NCBI GenBank assembly: GCA_024698865.1
Contig: JAILQS010000096.1
Coordinates: forward strand, 1-35,353
Direction of reading: 5' to 3'
Length of the DNA stretch: 35,353 bases
Origin: Lachnospiraceae bacterium
GTDB taxonomy: Bacteria; Bacillota; Clostridia; Lachnospirales; Lachnospiraceae
Shown here: piece after piece, positions 14,570 through 23,228 of the stretch
Position numbering within the stretch: the stretch's first letter is position 1
How the letters are laid out: every line of letters begins with the position of its first letter
The notes under the pieces: model-generated
What the model was told of the DNA's origin: nothing
What the model saw: only the letters and a program-made list of their open reading frames with translations
The model's database searches: none
Made by a program: the position numbers and the translations under genes

Positions 14570-15289
14570 ATGGTTATTAAGAAATTACACCTGCCGGGTA
14601 CACGATATCAATACATTGCCGGAGAATATTACTTGAAAATGGACGGCGCGGACGCTACAAAGTGCAATGAGCTAAAGCGTGCCTGTCTGGATAAAAATAT
14701 AGAGATTCTGGTTGGATATTTTGAAAAAGATGAAATATCTTTAACGAGAGAACAACTGGACGGTTCCTTTTCGTCATATGCGTTGGAGATTGGAGATTAT
14801 ACCTATCATTTTCCGGTTCTTCCATACAAACAAATGAACGCAACAAACCATCTGCCAAAGATACTTGGAGCAGCGGTATATGTGATGACTATTGCCGGAG
14901 GGGAAGAGGGAAAGGAAGCGGATAAACTGCGACGTGATACGTTAGCCGTATATTTGGATATGTGGGAAATCGCGCTGTTGGACGGCGCAAGAGAACTACT
15001 GCAAAAAGAAACAAAAAATTATTTTGGGAAGGAAGAAAAGTTGTTTGTTTCAGACCAGATTGGTCCGGGGTTTTATGGGATGGAAGTCCGGGCACTTTTG
15101 GATATTGCAAAACAGCTGGACAGTGAACAAATCGGGGTGACGATTGGAAACGGAATGCTTTCGCCGGCAAAGAGCTGCGGAGGAATCTTTCTGGCGTTTG
15201 AAGGAGAAAAATATACGGTATCGGAGAATCCTTGCGCATATTGTTATGCAAAAGAAACTTCCTGTGAGTTTTGCAATGCCAAATTATGA
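14570..15289 (+). CDS. B12-dependent methionine synthase activation-domain-like protein
   Basis: A 239-residue soluble protein. The C-terminal half (about residues 160-210) resembles the activation domain of cobalamin-dependent methionine synthase: the blocks IGPGFYGM, LDSEQIGVTIGNGMLSPAKSCGGIF parallel the SPGYGD, IGV/LT and P.KS.SGI blocks of that domain, which bind SAM and reactivate corrinoid. It is stand-alone, with no methyltransferase or cobalamin domain here. The tail has a four-cysteine motif (Cys222, Cys225, Cys232, Cys235; CAYC...CEFC), suggesting an iron-sulfur cluster or zinc. The start is ATG 14570, with GGAGA 5 bases upstream. The family call is by remembered motif and the function is inferred. 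Confidence 0.55.
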   Translation: MVIKKLHLPGTRYQYIAGEYYLKMDGADATKCNELKRACLDKNIEILVGYFEKDEISLTREQLDGSFSSYALEIGDYTYHFPVLPYKQMNATNHLPKILGAAVYVMTIAGGEEGKEADKLRRDTLAVYLDMWEIALLDGARELLQKETKNYFGKEEKLFVSDQIGPGFYGMEVRALLDIAKQLDSEQIGVTIGNGMLSPAKSCGGIFLAFEGEKYTVSENPCAYCYAKETSCEFCNAKL

Positions 15290-15369
15290 CTAATTCGACA
15301 ACTTGATATATTTTGTCAGAGAAATTAAAAAAGAAAAATAAAAAAACAGTCAAATTCAAGTGTTTATCC

Positions 15370-15398
15370 TTGAAAAAATGACGTTTTTTGGATATAAT
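15370..15398 (+). promoter_or_regulatory. Sigma-A promoter of the EAL-galM operon
   Basis: TTGAAA (15370-15375), a 17-base spacer and a perfect TATAAT (15393-15398), 34 bases before the start codon at 15433. Confidence 0.75.
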
Positions 15399-15432
15399 TG
15401 ATAGCAGATGGTATGAACGGAGGGGGATCGCA

Positions 15433-17277
15433 ATGAAGGCTGTAATGAAGCATTATGTAAAAGAAATGATTGAGTGTTTTGAAGTCCCGATTATTGCCTA
15501 TGTATATGAAACATCCAAGGTTGTTGCAATGAATCCATGCGCAATTGAGATTCTGGGGGACAATTCAAAAGATGTGAAGGTTTTCTTCAAAAGTGCGGAA
15601 CGAAAGAAGATCAAAGATGAACTGTTAGAGAATGGAAGCGAGACTTTTTTTGAACGACCAATCATCGTCAAAGGGAAGGAAGTTCTGTTTGATATTCAGG
15701 TGAATGTGATTTGTGTATCACAGGAACACCTGATTCTTTGTATATTTGAACATTCGTATAAGAGTATATTTGCGAATCCAAAGAATCCATTTATTCCGGG
15801 GCTCATCTGGAAAGATAAGTCGCTAAATACGCTTGGTACGAATCTGCAACTACGTCAGGACGTGGATATTAACGCGAAAGACGGTAGAATACAGGCGGCA
15901 ATCAGCACAGCGCAGGAAGCTGAGAAAAAAGTATTGGAAGAACAACTGCCGCAGTTTTCAACAATCCAACAGGTATTTGGCAGTAATCGCGATGGCTTTG
16001 CCAAAGCGACACGTATCCCGATTATTAACACGAACGGAACCTGTGTGGGAATGCTGGCAATGTATTCATTATTGATGGATTCCAACAATCGTGAAGATAT
16101 GATAGAAAGTATATTGCGTAAGAACAGTGTTCTCGAAAAGGCAATAGAGAGAACTTCCGATATTGTAATTGTTCTTAGGGAGAATGCCGGTGAGAGTATC
16201 GAATATATCAGCCCGAATATTTCCAGACTGGGATATGATGCACATGAACTGATGCGTCGTGGAATCCGCTGGAAGAGCCTGATTGCCGAGAAGAGCCGGA
16301 CAAACTACGACGACTGGAAACAGGCACTCAAGGAAGACAGTAAAGCTGTTCCGGTATGTGGTTATTACATCAGAAATCGCAGTGGCGGTGAGGTTTATGT
16401 GGAGGATACGACGATGGAGTATTCTACCCGTAGCCAGTACATTTATCGAATGGCAAGAGTGACGGTTACCAATAACGTGAACCACGAAGAAAAGAATTGG
16501 GATAAGTTGCGGAAACAGACAGAACAGATTCTTAGTGATGCTACGGATGCAGAACGCATGAATTATTCTGTATTTTATCAGCCGATTGTGGATCACAGTA
16601 CATTGAGACCGGCGGCTTATGAGGCTTTTATCCGATGGAGTCATGATGGAGAGTTTTATGTGAATCCGCTCAAAATCATTCCGGTATCCGAGTATATCGA
16701 ATTACTTGGACCATTGGGAGAATATATATTTAAAGAGGCATTTATGAAATGCAAAGAACTGAATGATGATTCGGAACAACGGATACGGATGCATATTAAT
16801 GTATTTACATATCAGTTCTTACAGCCAGACTTTTTGGAAGTTACCAAACGCTTGATTAAGGAGACACAAGTGGATCCTGAGTGCATTGTTTTGGAACTTA
16901 GGGAAGTTGTGGCAAAGGAGGATAGAGAGTTATTCTCCACAGTGATTCAGTCTTTAAAGCAATTGGGCTTCAAAATAGCACTTGAGGATTTTGGTTCAGA
17001 TGCGTTTTCGTTGCAAAGTCTGAAAGAATTGGACTTTGATTATGTCAAGATCAACGAAGATTATATGAAGAACTACGGAAATGAAGAATTCAATCCGGCG
17101 CTCCTTAATGCGCTTGTGGACCTGATTCATAGTTTAAAGAAGAAAGTAATCATTTCCGGCATAGAAAACAAGGAACAGTTAAATTTCCTTATTTTCTCGG
17201 AAGTGGATTATTATCAGGGATACTATTTTGGTTATCCCAAATCAAAAGAAAATATATTTAAGGAGGAAGTAACGTGA
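15433..17277 (+). CDS. PAS domain protein with degenerate EAL domain
   Basis: A 614-residue cytosolic signalling protein. An N-terminal sensory region (residues 1-230, with a PAS-like opening) leads to a PAS domain (about 235-360: RTSDIVIVLREN, ISPNISRLGYDAHEL) and an EAL domain (about 385-614). EAL domains hydrolyse cyclic-di-GMP, but key sites here differ: EAL is EAF (397-399), DDFG is EDFG (518-521), KID is KIN (Asn541) and EGVE is SGIE (Ser575). The Glu of LELRE and QGYYF are kept. So it is probably not an active phosphodiesterase but a binding or protein-interaction domain. No GGDEF domain is present. ATG 15433 follows GGAGGGGG. It overlaps galM by 4 bases. Confidence 0.85.
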   Translation: MKAVMKHYVKEMIECFEVPIIAYVYETSKVVAMNPCAIEILGDNSKDVKVFFKSAERKKIKDELLENGSETFFERPIIVKGKEVLFDIQVNVICVSQEHLILCIFEHSYKSIFANPKNPFIPGLIWKDKSLNTLGTNLQLRQDVDINAKDGRIQAAISTAQEAEKKVLEEQLPQFSTIQQVFGSNRDGFAKATRIPIINTNGTCVGMLAMYSLLMDSNNREDMIESILRKNSVLEKAIERTSDIVIVLRENAGESIEYISPNISRLGYDAHELMRRGIRWKSLIAEKSRTNYDDWKQALKEDSKAVPVCGYYIRNRSGGEVYVEDTTMEYSTRSQYIYRMARVTVTNNVNHEEKNWDKLRKQTEQILSDATDAERMNYSVFYQPIVDHSTLRPAAYEAFIRWSHDGEFYVNPLKIIPVSEYIELLGPLGEYIFKEAFMKCKELNDDSEQRIRMHINVFTYQFLQPDFLEVTKRLIKETQVDPECIVLELREVVAKEDRELFSTVIQSLKQLGFKIALEDFGSDAFSLQSLKELDFDYVKINEDYMKNYGNEEFNPALLNALVDLIHSLKKKVIISGIENKEQLNFLIFSEVDYYQGYYFGYPKSKENIFKEEVT

Positions 17278-18323
17278 GTATTACTAGCAAAGAATTTGGA
17301 AAAACCAACAACGGGGAAAAGGTAACCGCATATACCTTAACAAACAAAAACGGAATGGAAGTAACGTTTCTTGACTTCGGAGCAATTATGACAAGTCTTC
17401 TTATTCCAAAGGGAGACAAAAAGATTGATGTGGTTTGTGGACGTGAAACCGTACAGGACTATACCGGTGATGGAACTTATTTTGGATCTGTAGTAGGAAG
17501 ATACTGCAACCGTATCGGTGGTGCTGCATTTACTTTAAACGGTGTTGAATATAAGTTAGATAAAAATGATGGTGAGAACTGTCTTCACAGTGGTTTCAGC
17601 CCATACAACAATATGATGTATGAAGTAGAGACCAACGAAACACCGGATGGACCAAGTATTGAATTCTCAAGACTTAGCCCGGACATGGAACAGGGATTCC
17701 CTGGCAAATTAGATTTGACAATTACATTTACATTAACAAATGATAATGAAGTTGTATTTGAAACATTGGCAGTAGGAGATAAAGATACTCCGGTAAGTAT
17801 TACAGATCATGCATATTTCAATCTTGCAGGACATGATTCCGGAACTATTTTGGATCAGGTTCTCTATCTGAACGCAGATGCTTTCACTCTTACAGATGCT
17901 GCAAGCATCCCTACAGGAGAAATTGTAGATGTAACCGGAACTCCAATGGACTTTAGAACACCTAAGCCAATCGGACAGGATATCAAAGCGGATTATCAGC
18001 CGTTACTGGATGCCGGCGGATACGACCATAACTGGTGCTTAAATGTATCCGGCAAAGACGTAGAGCTTGCTGCAAGCCTGGAAGACAAAAAAGGCGGCGT
18101 TAAGATGGAAGTTTACACAGATCTTCCTGGACTTCAGATCTATACAGGAAACTTCCTGGACGGAGATGCAGGAAAGGGCGGCGTAAAATATCCACGTAAC
18201 GCAGCATGCTGTTTCGAAACACAGTTCTATCCGGACTCTGTAAACCATGACAATTTCCCAAGCTGTATTTTGAAAGCTGGAGAAAAATACGAATATACGA
18301 CCATTTACAAGTTTATATTTTAA
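17274..18323 (+). CDS. galM: Aldose 1-epimerase (galactose mutarotase)
   Basis: A 349-residue cytosolic enzyme interconverting alpha and beta anomers of galactose/glucose, feeding the Leloir pathway. The catalytic base and acid are His179 in ITDHAYFNLAG and Glu315 in CFETQFYPD; NRIGGAAFTLNGVEY and the following NCLHSG are the other family blocks. The start is a GTG overlapping the EAL stop (GTGA), with AAGGAGG upstream. The coupling of a sugar mutarotase to a signalling protein is unusual; there are no galK/galT/galE genes nearby. The protein ends TTIYKFIF, and the DNA coding for this tail is partly repeated downstream. Confidence 0.95.
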   Translation: MSITSKEFGKTNNGEKVTAYTLTNKNGMEVTFLDFGAIMTSLLIPKGDKKIDVVCGRETVQDYTGDGTYFGSVVGRYCNRIGGAAFTLNGVEYKLDKNDGENCLHSGFSPYNNMMYEVETNETPDGPSIEFSRLSPDMEQGFPGKLDLTITFTLTNDNEVVFETLAVGDKDTPVSITDHAYFNLAGHDSGTILDQVLYLNADAFTLTDAASIPTGEIVDVTGTPMDFRTPKPIGQDIKADYQPLLDAGGYDHNWCLNVSGKDVELAASLEDKKGGVKMEVYTDLPGLQIYTGNFLDGDAGKGGVKYPRNAACCFETQFYPDSVNHDNFPSCILKAGEKYEYTTIYKFIF

Positions 18324-18540
18324 GGTATTTTAGTATGGTCGTATATTCTATATACGGACCATTTACAAATTCATATTTTAACTCATTTGGAGCTTGAACT
18401 CCAAATGAGTTAAACGCTCCGCGAGGATGCGCACGGATTCGGTTATGAAATATGTCTGCTAAAGCAGACCGCATCCGGCGCACAAGACTCGCAAGCGAGT
18501 CTTGAATTAAAACCTAGCATGGTCGTATATTATATACGGA
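18293..18540 (+). repeat. Duplicated galM 3' end flanking repeat copy B
   Basis: The last bases of galM (18293-18323) recur almost exactly at 18350-18381. A second motif, TAGTATGGTCGTATATT plus TATATACGGA (18331-18358), recurs at 18515-18540 on the other side of copy B. ATGGTCGTATAT also pairs with ATATACGACCAT at the galM tail, giving alternative hairpins. The pattern suggests duplication of the target when the element arrived, or later rearrangement. Confidence 0.7.
18381..18505 (+). repeat. Structured multi-hairpin repeat, copy B
   Basis: Same element as at 14-137, same orientation. P1 is a perfect 12-bp stem (18381-18392 with 18399-18410) whose bases differ from copy A but remain paired. 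The 32 bases that follow are identical to copy A, including the GCGA tetraloop hairpin. The inner hairpin GTCTGCT/AGCAGAC and P4 (18484-18492 with 18495-18503) are retained; P3 has one mismatch. It lies after the galM stop and before the terminator at 18542, as copy A lies before a terminator. Not recognised as a known family. Confidence 0.8.
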
Positions 18541-18541
18541 A

Positions 18542-18579
18542 AAAGGGTTGCCTCACAGTTTGTTGTGAGGCAACCCTTT
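18542..18579. terminator. Terminator between galM and upp
   Basis: A perfect 16-bp stem (18542-18557 with 18564-18579) with a 6-base loop. The T run is longer on the minus strand (five), so it mainly serves upp, but it can also stop galM transcripts. Confidence 0.9.
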
Positions 18580-18616
18580 GTGGTTATGCGAATGCAATCT
18601 GTTGTAGAAAATTATA

Positions 18617-19246
18617 TTATTTGGTTCCGTAGATACGGTCTCCGGCATCTCCAAGACCCGGAAGGATGTATCCATTCTCATTGAGACGTTCATCCATAGC
18701 ACCAACGTAAATGTCTACATCCGGATGAGCTTTCTGTAAAGCTTCAATTCCTTCCGGTGCAGCGATGAGGCATAAGAAATGAATCTTTGTAATGCCGCGT
18801 TTTTTCAACTGATTAATTGCTGCGGCAGCAGAACCACCGGTTGCACACATTGGATCAACGACAAAAATCTCACGCTCTGCGGCGTCTTTTGGGAGTTTGC
18901 AGAAGTATTCTACAGGCTCTAGAGTTTCTTCGTTACGATACATACCAATGTGACCTACTTTAGCATTTGGAATCAGATTGAGGATTCCGTCTGCCATATG
19001 TAAACCTGCTCTAAGAATAGGAACAACACAAAGTTTCTTTCCGGCAATTTCTTTCGCTGTAGTTTTGGTTAAAGGAGTCTCGATTTCGATATCCGCTAAC
19101 GGAAGATTGCGGGTAGCTTCATAACAAATCAACATTGCAACTTCGGCTACAAGATCTCTAAACTCTTTTGTGGATGTGGTTTTGACACGCATGATGCCAA
19201 TCTTGTGTTGGATCAATGGATGATCCATAATGGTAACTTTATTCAT
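18617..19246 (-). CDS. upp: Uracil phosphoribosyltransferase
   Basis: A 209-residue cytosolic pyrimidine-salvage enzyme: uracil + PRPP gives UMP + PPi. It starts [17 protein letters not shown], the usual Upp N-terminus, and has the PRPP loop [15 protein letters not shown] and the uracil-binding end [16 protein letters not shown]. The start at 19246 (not the frame's first ATG at 19363) is supported by GGAGG 5-6 bases upstream on the minus strand. Length is exactly typical. Upstream lies an inverted repeat over its -10 region. Confidence 0.97.
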   Translation of the reverse strand: MNKVTIMDHPLIQHKIGIMRVKTTSTKEFRDLVAEVAMLICYEATRNLPLADIEIETPLTKTTAKEIAGKKLCVVPILRAGLHMADGILNLIPNAKVGHIGMYRNEETLEPVEYFCKLPKDAAEREIFVVDPMCATGGSAAAAINQLKKRGITKIHFLCLIAAPEGIEALQKAHPDVDIYVGAMDERLNENGYILPGLGDAGDRIYGTK

Positions 19247-19264
19247 AATTGACCTCCATAGTAT

Positions 19265-19288
19265 GTTATAATCTGTACTTATTATAAC
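19265..19288 (-). promoter_or_regulatory. Inverted repeat in the upp promoter
   Basis: GTTATAAT (19265-19272) and ATTATAAC (19281-19288) are perfect inverted 8-mers 8 bases apart; a third half-like GTTATAAA follows at 19301-19308. The dyad overlaps TATAAT-like -10 sequences, so it could be an operator, or simply back-to-back -10 boxes of the divergent upp/kinase promoters. Confidence 0.45.
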
Positions 19289-19402
19289 ACCATTGCTTTC
19301 GTTATAAAAGGCAAAAAGTGAAACACAAATAGGGTGATTTGTGGTATAATTCAGATAATACATTTTATATTTGAGATTTATTTGATAAACAGGGAGAAAC
19401 TT

Positions 19403-22171
19403 ATGAAAAGAGAGAGATCATTAAATTTGTGGAGTGTTCATTATATTTACATAGGTTTGTTATTAATCGTCCTGGTGCGTGCAATTTTTTCTATCAAGGG
19501 AGGTAACGGATACGAAATTGCAGGCTATTTCGGGTTCTTTTTTGTGATGCTCGTAGTCGGATACATTCTTCGAATTAAGATCTATAAATACATACATAAG
19601 ATTGATTCTCTATCCGAGGAATACAAAGAGACGACAGATATATATCGTACGCTGAACAATCAGCTTATGGATTTGACTTCAGCTACAGTGGTTTATCTCG
19701 ATAATGATTTGCGAATTCAGATTTGTTCCAGAGAGATTACCAAGGATACTAATGAGTGGACCGAAACGGATGTCGTAGGTAAGAAACTGATTGACGTATG
19801 TACACCGCAAAAGTATCAGAGTCTGTTGGATGAATACAAGGAGAAACCTTATGAGACGATTGTTGAGGTAGAGGGGGAAGATGGAGAAAAGCAGTGGTTC
19901 AAAAAATATGTGGACGACTTTGTATACAATGGAGAGAAGAGAGGCGTCTTTTGCTATGAGAGCAATATTACTGCGGATAAACGCGTTCAGATGGAATATG
20001 AACAATTAACGAAACTCAGGAGTAATATGCTGATTGCGATTTCGCATGAACTGAATACACCGTTGAATGCAATCAGTGGTTCGCTGGAATTGTTATCTCT
20101 CAGCAATAATTTATCTGAAAGTGACGTCGGACATCTTAAAAATATTCGAGATGCTTATCGCGGGCTTAAGAATCTCATTTTTGAGATTACGGACTTCACC
20201 AAAATAGGAAATAATAACTTTGAATTAGAAAATGTGGAGTTTGCTGTTCGTGATGTGTTGGACGAAATCTGTCCGTTGGTTTATGGTAAAGCGAGGGAGA
20301 AAGGGCTGGAATTTCTGATTAAGGTGGAACCGCAGATTCCTCGTAAACTGGTCGGTGACAGAGAAAAACTAATACGCGTATTAAAACATTTGTTAAACAA
20401 CGCACTTAACTACACCACACAGGGGTATATCAAGCTTAGCATTCTGGAGCATAGAGCGAAGAATGGCAATCTGATCATTCACTATCAGGTATCCGATACC
20501 GGTGTCGGTATGAGCGACGAGAAACGGGCGGCTGTATTTGGCGAAACATCAGAGCTTCTTTCAGAAAGCAAAATTGAGGGAATCGGTATTGGTCTTGCTC
20601 TTTGCCAGGAATTTGTGCGTGCAATGGGTGGAGAATTAATGTGTGAAAGTAAGAAGGGTGTGGGAAGTAATTTTTTCTTCAACCTAAATACAGAGGCGAA
20701 TTCAGGAAAAGCGTTTGCCAGTGTTACGGAGCCGGAAAAATGTAAAGTGGTCTGCTATACAGAGAACAGTATTCGTAAGAAATATATCAAAGAATGCTGC
20801 AACGACCTGGGAATTGAAAGTATAGTATTTGCCGGAGACGGGGATGTTGGCGATGAGTGTACACATTTGATTATAGATCCGGAATCGACAAATGCCGACT
20901 ATTGGTTAAAGAAGGAATTTTCCAATCCGTGTCTGAAGGTAGTTATTGTAAATGGCTCCAACAAGAATCTTGGTATTGTGAATTATGCAGACAGAGTCAT
21001 ATATGAACCGTTATCGGTATCGAATTTTGCAAGCATTTTCAATGAAGTGAAAATGGGTGAGAATCGGAAAAATGGTCGAAAAGACAGTCTTATTTTCAAG
21101 ACAACAGGTATCCGGGCGCTGGTTATTGACGATAACGAAGTGAATCTTATGATTGTAAGCAATATGCTGCAACAATATAACATTCAGGAAGAGTGTGTTT
21201 CCCAGGTAAAACTGGGTATTCAAAAATATAAAGATAATGATTACGATATTATCTTTATGGATTACCTGATGCCGGGCATGAATGGTGTGGAGGCTACGAA
21301 GATAATCCGTAAGTATGATAAAGGTGTGAATAATCCATATATTATTGCACTTTCGGCAAATGTTAATGAGGCAATTCGTAAGGAATTTGAGGACGCAGGT
21401 GCAGATCTTGTCATGAGTAAACCAATGGAACTTAGGGAACTGAGTGATACACTGCGTAAGATACTTCCAAAGGACCATATCCTGTTTGAATCTTCTGAAG
21501 TTGGAAAGACCGGCGAAGAAGAGGATGAGGGAGAACATCTGTCGCAATTAAAAGAGGCGTTGTCCAAAGTGAAATATCTGGACATAGACCTTGGATTATC
21601 TTATATTGCAGGCTCCATCCGGAACTATGTACACATTTTGCGGGCATGCTGTACGAACGTACAGGAACAGATTGATTTTGTTAAGGCAGGATATGAAATG
21701 CTGTCGCCTTCCGATTTGCAGATCAATTTCCACAGTCTGAAGGGAATTCTTTTGAATACAGGAGTTACCGTATTGTCTGAACGCGCCAAGGAAATGGAGC
21801 AGGCGGCTAAGGATAACAACAGTGTGTACATTGAAGAGCATGCAAAGGAATTTATCACAGAGATTGAGACTTTCCGAAGTACTTTGCAGGAGGCACTTAA
21901 CAGCTTTGAAAAAAGTGAGAAAGAGGAAAAGAAACCAAAAGAAAATACAGTCACACTGTCCAACGCAGAGCTCAGTGAGCAGTTGGAAAAGGCAATTCAT
22001 CATATCAAACGATTTGAGTTTGACGAAATCAATCGTATTATGGAGGAAGTGCTGCGTTCAAATCTGGAGGATAAGAGAGAAATGCTTGAAAATGCCTATG
22101 ATCTGATACAGGGATTCCGTTATGAAGAGGCACAGGAAATTATCGAGAAGGTTAAAAGTGAATTGATTTGA
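19403..22171 (+). CDS. Hybrid sensor histidine kinase with receiver and HPt domains
   Basis: A 922-residue membrane phosphorelay protein. Two membrane helices at the N-terminus (about 12-30 and 40-60) have almost no outside loop. A PAS-like domain (about 75-195) is followed by HisKA with phospho-acceptor His215 in [10 protein letters not shown] and the ATPase with N box [12 protein letters not shown]1 DTGVGM and G2 GIGIGLALC. Next is a receiver-like segment lacking the Asp site (about 445-545), then a true receiver with Asp620 in [11 protein letters not shown], then an HPt domain with His777 in FHSLKG. A helical tail of about 70 residues follows. No separate response regulator is adjacent. 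ATG 19403 follows GGGAG; the longer frame to 19334 is not used. Confidence 0.93.
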   Translation: MKRERSLNLWSVHYIYIGLLLIVLVRAIFSIKGGNGYEIAGYFGFFFVMLVVGYILRIKIYKYIHKIDSLSEEYKETTDIYRTLNNQLMDLTSATVVYLDNDLRIQICSREITKDTNEWTETDVVGKKLIDVCTPQKYQSLLDEYKEKPYETIVEVEGEDGEKQWFKKYVDDFVYNGEKRGVFCYESNITADKRVQMEYEQLTKLRSNMLIAISHELNTPLNAISGSLELLSLSNNLSESDVGHLKNIRDAYRGLKNLIFEITDFTKIGNNNFELENVEFAVRDVLDEICPLVYGKAREKGLEFLIKVEPQIPRKLVGDREKLIRVLKHLLNNALNYTTQGYIKLSILEHRAKNGNLIIHYQVSDTGVGMSDEKRAAVFGETSELLSESKIEGIGIGLALCQEFVRAMGGELMCESKKGVGSNFFFNLNTEANSGKAFASVTEPEKCKVVCYTENSIRKKYIKECCNDLGIESIVFAGDGDVGDECTHLIIDPESTNADYWLKKEFSNPCLKVVIVNGSNKNLGIVNYADRVIYEPLSVSNFASIFNEVKMGENRKNGRKDSLIFKTTGIRALVIDDNEVNLMIVSNMLQQYNIQEECVSQVKLGIQKYKDNDYDIIFMDYLMPGMNGVEATKIIRKYDKGVNNPYIIALSANVNEAIRKEFEDAGADLVMSKPMELRELSDTLRKILPKDHILFESSEVGKTGEEEDEGEHLSQLKEALSKVKYLDIDLGLSYIAGSIRNYVHILRACCTNVQEQIDFVKAGYEMLSPSDLQINFHSLKGILLNTGVTVLSERAKEMEQAAKDNNSVYIEEHAKEFITEIETFRSTLQEALNSFEKSEKEEKKPKENTVTLSNAELSEQLEKAIHHIKRFEFDEINRIMEEVLRSNLEDKREMLENAYDLIQGFRYEEAQEIIEKVKSELI

Positions 22172-22190
22172 CCGAAAGAATTGCAGAGGA

Positions 22191-22226
22191 AAAGCCTAGT
22201 AGAGGGGGGAGTTGCTACTAGGCTTT
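22191..22226 (+). terminator. Terminator of the hybrid kinase gene
   Basis: A perfect 12-bp stem, AAAGCCTAGTAG (22191-22202) with CTACTAGGCTTT (22215-22226), a purine-rich 12-base loop and ATTTAT after it; the T tract is weak. Confidence 0.7.
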
Positions 22227-22275
22227 ATTTATGAAAAAAATATCTGTATGTCAAATGAAAAGTATGTCAAAACAG

Positions 22276-22304
22276 TTGACATGAATGAATTATTGAGTTT
22301 TAAT
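22276..22304 (+). promoter_or_regulatory. Sigma-A promoter
   Basis: A perfect TTGACA (22276-22281), a 17-base spacer and TTTAAT (22299-22304), about 100 bases before the membrane protein start at 22405. Confidence 0.6.
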
Positions 22305-22404
22305 ATGTTTACATTATATGAGACAGATATGAGCACAATATGGATAGAATGTGAACAAAATGTTAATAATAAATATAATGAATCCCGGGAAGGAGAACTG
22401 CTAT

Positions 22405-22875
22405 ATGCCGAATGTTTTTCGCAAGTTTCTTCGCAAAGAATTTGGAAGAAACCGATATAATCAATATTTTATATCCTATCAGAGATTGATAACAGGGAAA
22501 CTGGATCCAAACCGGGAGGATACCGAGAATGTATTTCATGATTTATATCATGTGTTAGGAGACTGTGACCGTGCGAATCTGGAAAGACGACATGATAAGC
22601 TGATGGATACGTTACAGTTAGCGGTTAAGATTGATAAGCAGTTTATATTTGCGGTGATTTTTTATTTCTTTGCAATCATTTTTTTGCTTTTGCAGGGGAT
22701 TGAACCACTGATTCTGACGATTGCATTGGTGGCAATCACCGGTTGCTTCATCTATAAAGCAGTTGAGTTTCTGGCGAATAAATTTTGCTATATTGACGCA
22801 CGCCTTATTCTGATGTACAAAGACATTTTGGATGAGATGATTCATCAGTTGAAGGAAGTAGAGCAAGGAGAGTAA
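22405..22875 (+). CDS. Uncharacterised membrane protein with two helices
   Basis: Not recognised. A 156-residue protein with a basic N-terminus (MPNVFRKFLRKEFGRNRYN) and two adjacent hydrophobic segments at about residues 75-95 (FIFAVIFYFFAIIFLLLQG) and 100-120 (LILTIALVAITGCFIY), and an acidic helical tail ending IHQLKEVEQGE. Both ends are probably cytoplasmic. ATG 22405 is chosen over upstream in-frame ATGs because GAAGGAG precedes it. It lies 6 bases before the next small gene, so the two are likely co-transcribed from the promoter at 22276. Confidence 0.7.
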   Translation: MPNVFRKFLRKEFGRNRYNQYFISYQRLITGKLDPNREDTENVFHDLYHVLGDCDRANLERRHDKLMDTLQLAVKIDKQFIFAVIFYFFAIIFLLLQGIEPLILTIALVAITGCFIYKAVEFLANKFCYIDARLILMYKDILDEMIHQLKEVEQGE

Positions 22876-22881
22876 ACAAAT

Positions 22882-23175
22882 ATGAGAATGGTAAAACCGG
22901 TGCAAAAAGATAAATTTATGCCGTTGGCTTTTTTTAAGAAATCTGCATTTACCGGAAGCCTGAATGGAATGCGATATAAAGTAGAGAAATCAGAAAAATC
23001 AGAAGAGGAAGTCGTTCTGGTGGCATATGTCTGGCCGGAACCGTTTTCTTTTGATCATACCGAGCAGGATAAGATAACGCAAACGGAATTCACGTTTGAT
23101 GAGGCAGGTATAGACAACGCTGTCGATTGGATTAATGAACGATATCAGGCTGACTACGGTGAATTTTCGGAATAA
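22882..23175 (+). CDS. Small uncharacterised soluble protein (97 aa)
   Basis: Not assigned to a function. A 97-residue acidic protein without signal or membrane segment. It contains FFKKSAFTGSLNGMRYKVEK, then VVLVAYVWPEPFSFDHT and AVDWINERY, a compact alpha/beta-looking pattern. Similar short proteins occur in other gut Clostridia as I recall, sometimes labelled acetyltransferases without evident support, so I give no function. AAGGAG lies upstream of ATG 22882 (a second ATG at 22888 is possible). It follows the membrane protein by 6 bases. Confidence 0.65.
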   Translation: MRMVKPVQKDKFMPLAFFKKSAFTGSLNGMRYKVEKSEKSEEEVVLVAYVWPEPFSFDHTEQDKITQTEFTFDEAGIDNAVDWINERYQADYGEFSE

Positions 23176-23228
23176 AGAAAAGCTATCCATACATATATTT
23201 TGGTAACTAGCCTATAGTGAAGAAGAGA

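Noticed and set aside
22212-22460. An 82-codon plus-strand frame before the membrane protein
   Set aside because: It begins inside the kinase terminator, has no ribosome site and overlaps the better supported start at 22405 in another frame.
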